Positions 6,631 through 7,617 of a stretch of DNA of 7,617 nt are shown in pieces; position 1 is the stretch's first letter; each line of letters begins with the position of its first letter. The stretch is from the NCBI GenBank assembly GCA_024330325.1, contig JANDWE010000036.1, forward strand, positions 1 through 7,617, in the 5' to 3' direction. Source of the stretch: Candidatus Nanosynbacter colneyensis. Its GTDB lineage: Bacteria > Patescibacteriota > Saccharimonadia > Saccharimonadales > Saccharimonadaceae. The position numbers were made by a program, and so were the translations under genes. The notes beneath the pieces are model-generated. The model was not told where the DNA came from, made no database searches, and worked only from the letters and a program-made list of their open reading frames with translations.

Positions 6631-6711
6631 TTAAATACTCCTGATGACGTGCGGTTTCTGGATTCTGAGGACACTAATTATAAGTACCCGATCATAACCA
6701 GACCTGCTCAT
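6631..6711 (-). CDS. possible 26-residue leader ORF upstream of rplC
   Basis: Within the predicted leader of the ribosomal operon an ATG at 6711 opens a 26-codon frame (MSRSGYDRVLIISVLRIQKP, then six more residues) that ends in TAA 16 nt before the rplC GTG. The only upstream purine-rich sequence is TTGGTGA, a poor Shine-Dalgarno placed very close to the ATG. No run of one amino acid's codons, as in attenuation leader peptides, is seen. I do not recognise the peptide and it may be a chance ORF; it does not resemble uS10. Confidence 0.15.
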   Translation of the reverse strand: MSRSGYDRVLIISVLRIQKPHVIRSI

Positions 6712-6731
6712 TCACCAAGGAGAACAGTTGA

Positions 6732-6745
6732 TATTACGCGTAATA
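6732..6745. repeat. 14-bp perfect palindrome in the operon leader
   Basis: TATTACGCGTAATA is identical on both strands. It lies about 9-22 nt downstream of the predicted rplC transcription start. A further GTAAT just 5' on the minus strand (6748-6752 region, separated by TTCT) can pair with the same ATTAC, so the RNA could form either of two small hairpins. It could be an operator for a dimeric regulator or an RNA element; the sequence alone does not decide. Confidence 0.6.
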
Positions 6746-6759
6746 GAAATTACTCATAG

Positions 6760-6789
6760 ATTGTAGCACAATTAAGCCTAAAAAGTCAA
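6760..6789 (-). promoter_or_regulatory. sigma70-type promoter of the ribosomal operon
   Basis: The minus strand has TTGACT (6784-6789) as the -35 element, an 18-nt spacer, and TACAAT (6760-6765) as the -10, preceded by TGC to give an extended -10 (TGCTACAAT). Both hexamers match consensus at five of six positions. Transcription would start near 6753-6754, giving a leader of about 140 nt before rplC. It is the best promoter in the window and fits the high expression needed by ribosomal genes. Confidence 0.8.
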
Positions 6790-6829
6790 CCCACGGCCAC
6801 ACGTTCTGTTTTATCTACAATTCCGCATA

Positions 6830-6838
6830 TGCTATAAT
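6830..6838 (+). promoter_or_regulatory. extended -10 promoter of the 99-residue gene
   Basis: TGCTATAAT is a perfect -10 hexamer (6833-6838) with the TGn extension. At 17 nt upstream only TTTATC (6810-6815) is found, a weak -35 that the extended -10 may offset. Start of transcription would be near 6845, leaving a leader of about 30 nt. A second -10-like TACAAT at 6816-6821 has no good partner. The promoter is divergent from that of the ribosomal operon. Confidence 0.65.
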
Positions 6839-6865
6839 CATATTCGAAAAGAAATTTTATTAATT

Positions 6866-6871
6866 AGGGGG
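6866..6871 (+). promoter_or_regulatory. Shine-Dalgarno site of the 99-residue gene
   Basis: AGGGGG lies 5 nt before the ATG at 6877. It is a good purine run in an otherwise A/T-rich leader, and it supports both the reality of the gene and this start. Confidence 0.65.
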
Positions 6872-6876
6872 CAATC

Positions 6877-7176
6877 ATGAACGATTCTCAAATCGAAAAT
6901 ACCAACGAAGAACTGAATAATTTACGCGCTATCAGAGATGAGGCTATTAATGCACTAGTGCCAAATATAGATAGAATGGACGGCGTTGATATAGAACGAA
7001 AAATTCGTATATACATGTCAGCCGCAAGAATAACCAACAGCAGCAAGATGTTCCGCTTAGCTTACGAAGCAGCTAAAAATATCCCAGACGCAGCTAGGCG
7101 AGCTGAGGCGCTGATTGACATTATTCGAGACTCTGGATACGCTATTGACAAGTTGGGCGGTGAGCGCCCATTCTAG
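6877..7176 (+). CDS. uncharacterised 99-residue helical protein
   Basis: I do not recognise this protein. It has no cysteine, no signal peptide and no membrane segment, so a soluble cytoplasmic location is likely. By pattern it is all alpha-helical, with helices at about 9-27, 37-52, 55-69 and 71-86. The segment AYEAAKNIPDAARRAEALID (62-81) resembles one unit of the A-x-x-I-x-D-x-x-x-R-A-x-A-L type of helical repeat found in TPR-like proteins; this is a resemblance, not an assignment. A promoter, a Shine-Dalgarno and a terminator, all in the right places, support a real single-gene unit. It is transcribed away from the ribosomal operon. It ends in TAG, the only such stop in the window. A role linked to ribosomes is possible only by position. 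Confidence 0.8.
   Translation: MNDSQIENTNEELNNLRAIRDEAINALVPNIDRMDGVDIERKIRIYMSAARITNSSKMFRLAYEAAKNIPDAARRAEALIDIIRDSGYAIDKLGGERPF
7154..7170 (+). repeat. 6-bp GC-rich inverted repeat at the end of the 99-residue gene
   Basis: TGGGCG (7154-7159) and CGCCCA (7165-7170) form a perfect stem around a 5-nt loop inside the last codons (GGERP). No T-run follows, so it is not a terminator by itself. The CGCCCA arm could also pair with the second TGGGCG at 7221-7226 in the terminator. Confidence 0.45.
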
Positions 7177-7202
7177 AAGTTCAAGATCAAACAACTTCAA
7201 GC

Positions 7203-7238
7203 AAATAATATCGTCCTAATTGGGCGGTATTATTTTAT
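7203..7238 (+). terminator. intrinsic terminator between convergent genes
   Basis: Arms 7203-7216 and 7222-7235 form a 14-bp stem with a 5-nt TAATT loop; two of the pairs are G-U in the plus-strand RNA. The top of the stem is GC-rich and the base is A/U-rich, running into TTTTAT. In the minus-strand RNA the two G-U pairs become A-C mismatches, so it should work best for the plus-strand gene, with weaker action on the converging membrane-protein gene. Confidence 0.75.
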
Positions 7239-7254
7239 AACGAATCCATAGCGA

Positions 7255-7587
7255 TTAAATCATCACACCAACCGGCGTAAACGAAGTCAGAATTGCCATG
7301 AAAATTATCGTGACGTACCAAATTTTCCGGTTGAATTGATACTTTTCAATCTTTAATATCAGTAGCAGTGCAATAAATAGCCCAACAGGAATAGCTTGAA
7401 CAACCAAACCGCCAACTTCAACTGGATTTTTTAGACGAAGCCACAGCGCACTTAATATCACAAAAACCACCAATTTCAAGAAAAATGAGCCGTCGTTATC
7501 ATAAATACGTTCGCGACCTTTGCGACTAAATAGCTCGCTAGACTTCGAGCGATTGCGAGCATAAGTACGAGTTTTTTGTTTTGTCAT
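7255..7587 (-). CDS. uncharacterised small membrane protein, three predicted helices
   Basis: I do not recognise this 110-residue protein. The first 29 residues are strongly basic, with ten Lys or Arg (as in TKQKTRTYARNRSKSS), and would stay in the cytoplasm. Three hydrophobic stretches follow at about 35-51, 58-80 and 89-110, the second and third joined by a charged loop (EKYQFNRK). There is no cleavable signal peptide pattern, and the last helix reaches the C-terminus. The ATG at 7587 is the first possible start, as an in-frame TAG lies two codons upstream. No Shine-Dalgarno is visible; a -10 element sits only 12 nt before the ATG, which suggests a leaderless mRNA. It converges on the 99-residue gene. 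The gene ends in TAA. No function is proposed. Confidence 0.8.
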   Translation of the reverse strand: MTKQKTRTYARNRSKSSELFSRKGRERIYDNDGSFFLKLVVFVILSALWLRLKNPVEVGGLVVQAIPVGLFIALLLILKIEKYQFNRKIWYVTIIFMAILTSFTPVGVMI

Positions 7588-7599
7588 AAGCTAAATGGA

Positions 7600-7608
7600 A
7601 TTATAGCA
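7600..7608 (-). promoter_or_regulatory. extended -10 element for a leaderless transcript
   Basis: The minus strand reads TGCTATAAT, a perfect -10 hexamer (7600-7605) with TGn extension. A start 7-8 nt downstream falls near 7592-7593, about 5 nt before the ATG at 7587, too little room for a Shine-Dalgarno. The -35 region lies beyond the window end and cannot be judged. Confidence 0.6.
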
Positions 7609-7617
7609 TAAAAAATC

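Noticed and set aside
6219..6644. 141-codon plus-strand open frame antisense to rplC
   Set aside because: It lies wholly over the well-conserved uL3 coding region and its leader, has no recognisable protein features, and is best explained as a shadow frame.
6677..6682. Second -10-like TATAAT on the minus strand within the rplC leader
   Set aside because: No acceptable -35 hexamer or TG extension was found at proper distance, and a much better promoter lies upstream. It remains a weak possibility.
6631..6711. The leader ORF as a remnant of rpsJ
   Set aside because: The translation shares no convincing block with uS10; the short YDRVLI likeness is within chance.
6517..6759. 80-codon plus-strand frame across the rplC start and leader
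   Set aside because: It covers the uL3 N-terminus and the operon promoter on the opposite strand, and no ribosome binding site precedes it.
7176..7198. GAAGTT/AACTTC inverted repeat just after the 99-residue gene
   Set aside because: Only 6 bp around an 11-nt loop with no T-run; too weak to call beside the stronger terminator hairpin downstream.

Overview
The window is most of the S10-spc ribosomal protein gene cluster of a bacterium, read entirely on the minus strand from about 6754 down past the left edge. Fifteen ribosomal protein genes follow the order uL3, uL4, uL23, uL2, uS19, uL22, uS3, uL16, uL29, uS17, uL14, uL24, uL5, uS14, uS8, the last one cut by the window start. Two small uncharacterised genes lie upstream (right) of the cluster, a plus-strand 99-residue protein and a minus-strand 110-residue membrane protein that converges on it.

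The proteins are bacterial. The compact intergenic spacing, short 1-nt TAATG junctions, basic or acidic tails on uL22 and uS17, the uL3 loop reading GSIGSMYPQ, and a TGA stop on rpsQ (so TGA is not obviously recoded) together suggest Patescibacteria/CPR, most likely Saccharibacteria (TM7). That placement rests on protein character recalled from the families, not on a search, and is moderate in confidence.

Layout from right to left. At 7617-7255 is a three-helix membrane protein, apparently expressed from a leaderless transcript. At 7254-7177 is a convergent intergenic gap with an intrinsic terminator whose stem has G-U pairs only in the plus-strand RNA. At 7176-6877 is the helical 99-residue protein. 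At 6876-6615 is a divergent promoter region: an extended -10 promoter for the plus-strand gene and a strong extended -10 promoter for the ribosomal operon, followed by a roughly 140-nt leader that carries a perfect 14-bp palindrome and a possible 26-codon leader ORF. From 6614 to 1 the ribosomal genes are packed with gaps of 0 to 20 nt or overlaps of 1 to 4 nt, and no internal terminator or promoter was recognised.

The ribosomal genes would be made as one polycistronic mRNA, with strong Shine-Dalgarno sequences sitting inside the 3' end of each preceding gene. This suggests translational coupling along the whole operon. The usual first gene, rpsJ (uS10), is not present at the head; the operon starts with rplC, which uses a GTG start. 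No mobile element, CRISPR array, tRNA or rRNA was seen. Apart from the operon head and the two small genes, this is an ordinary housekeeping region.
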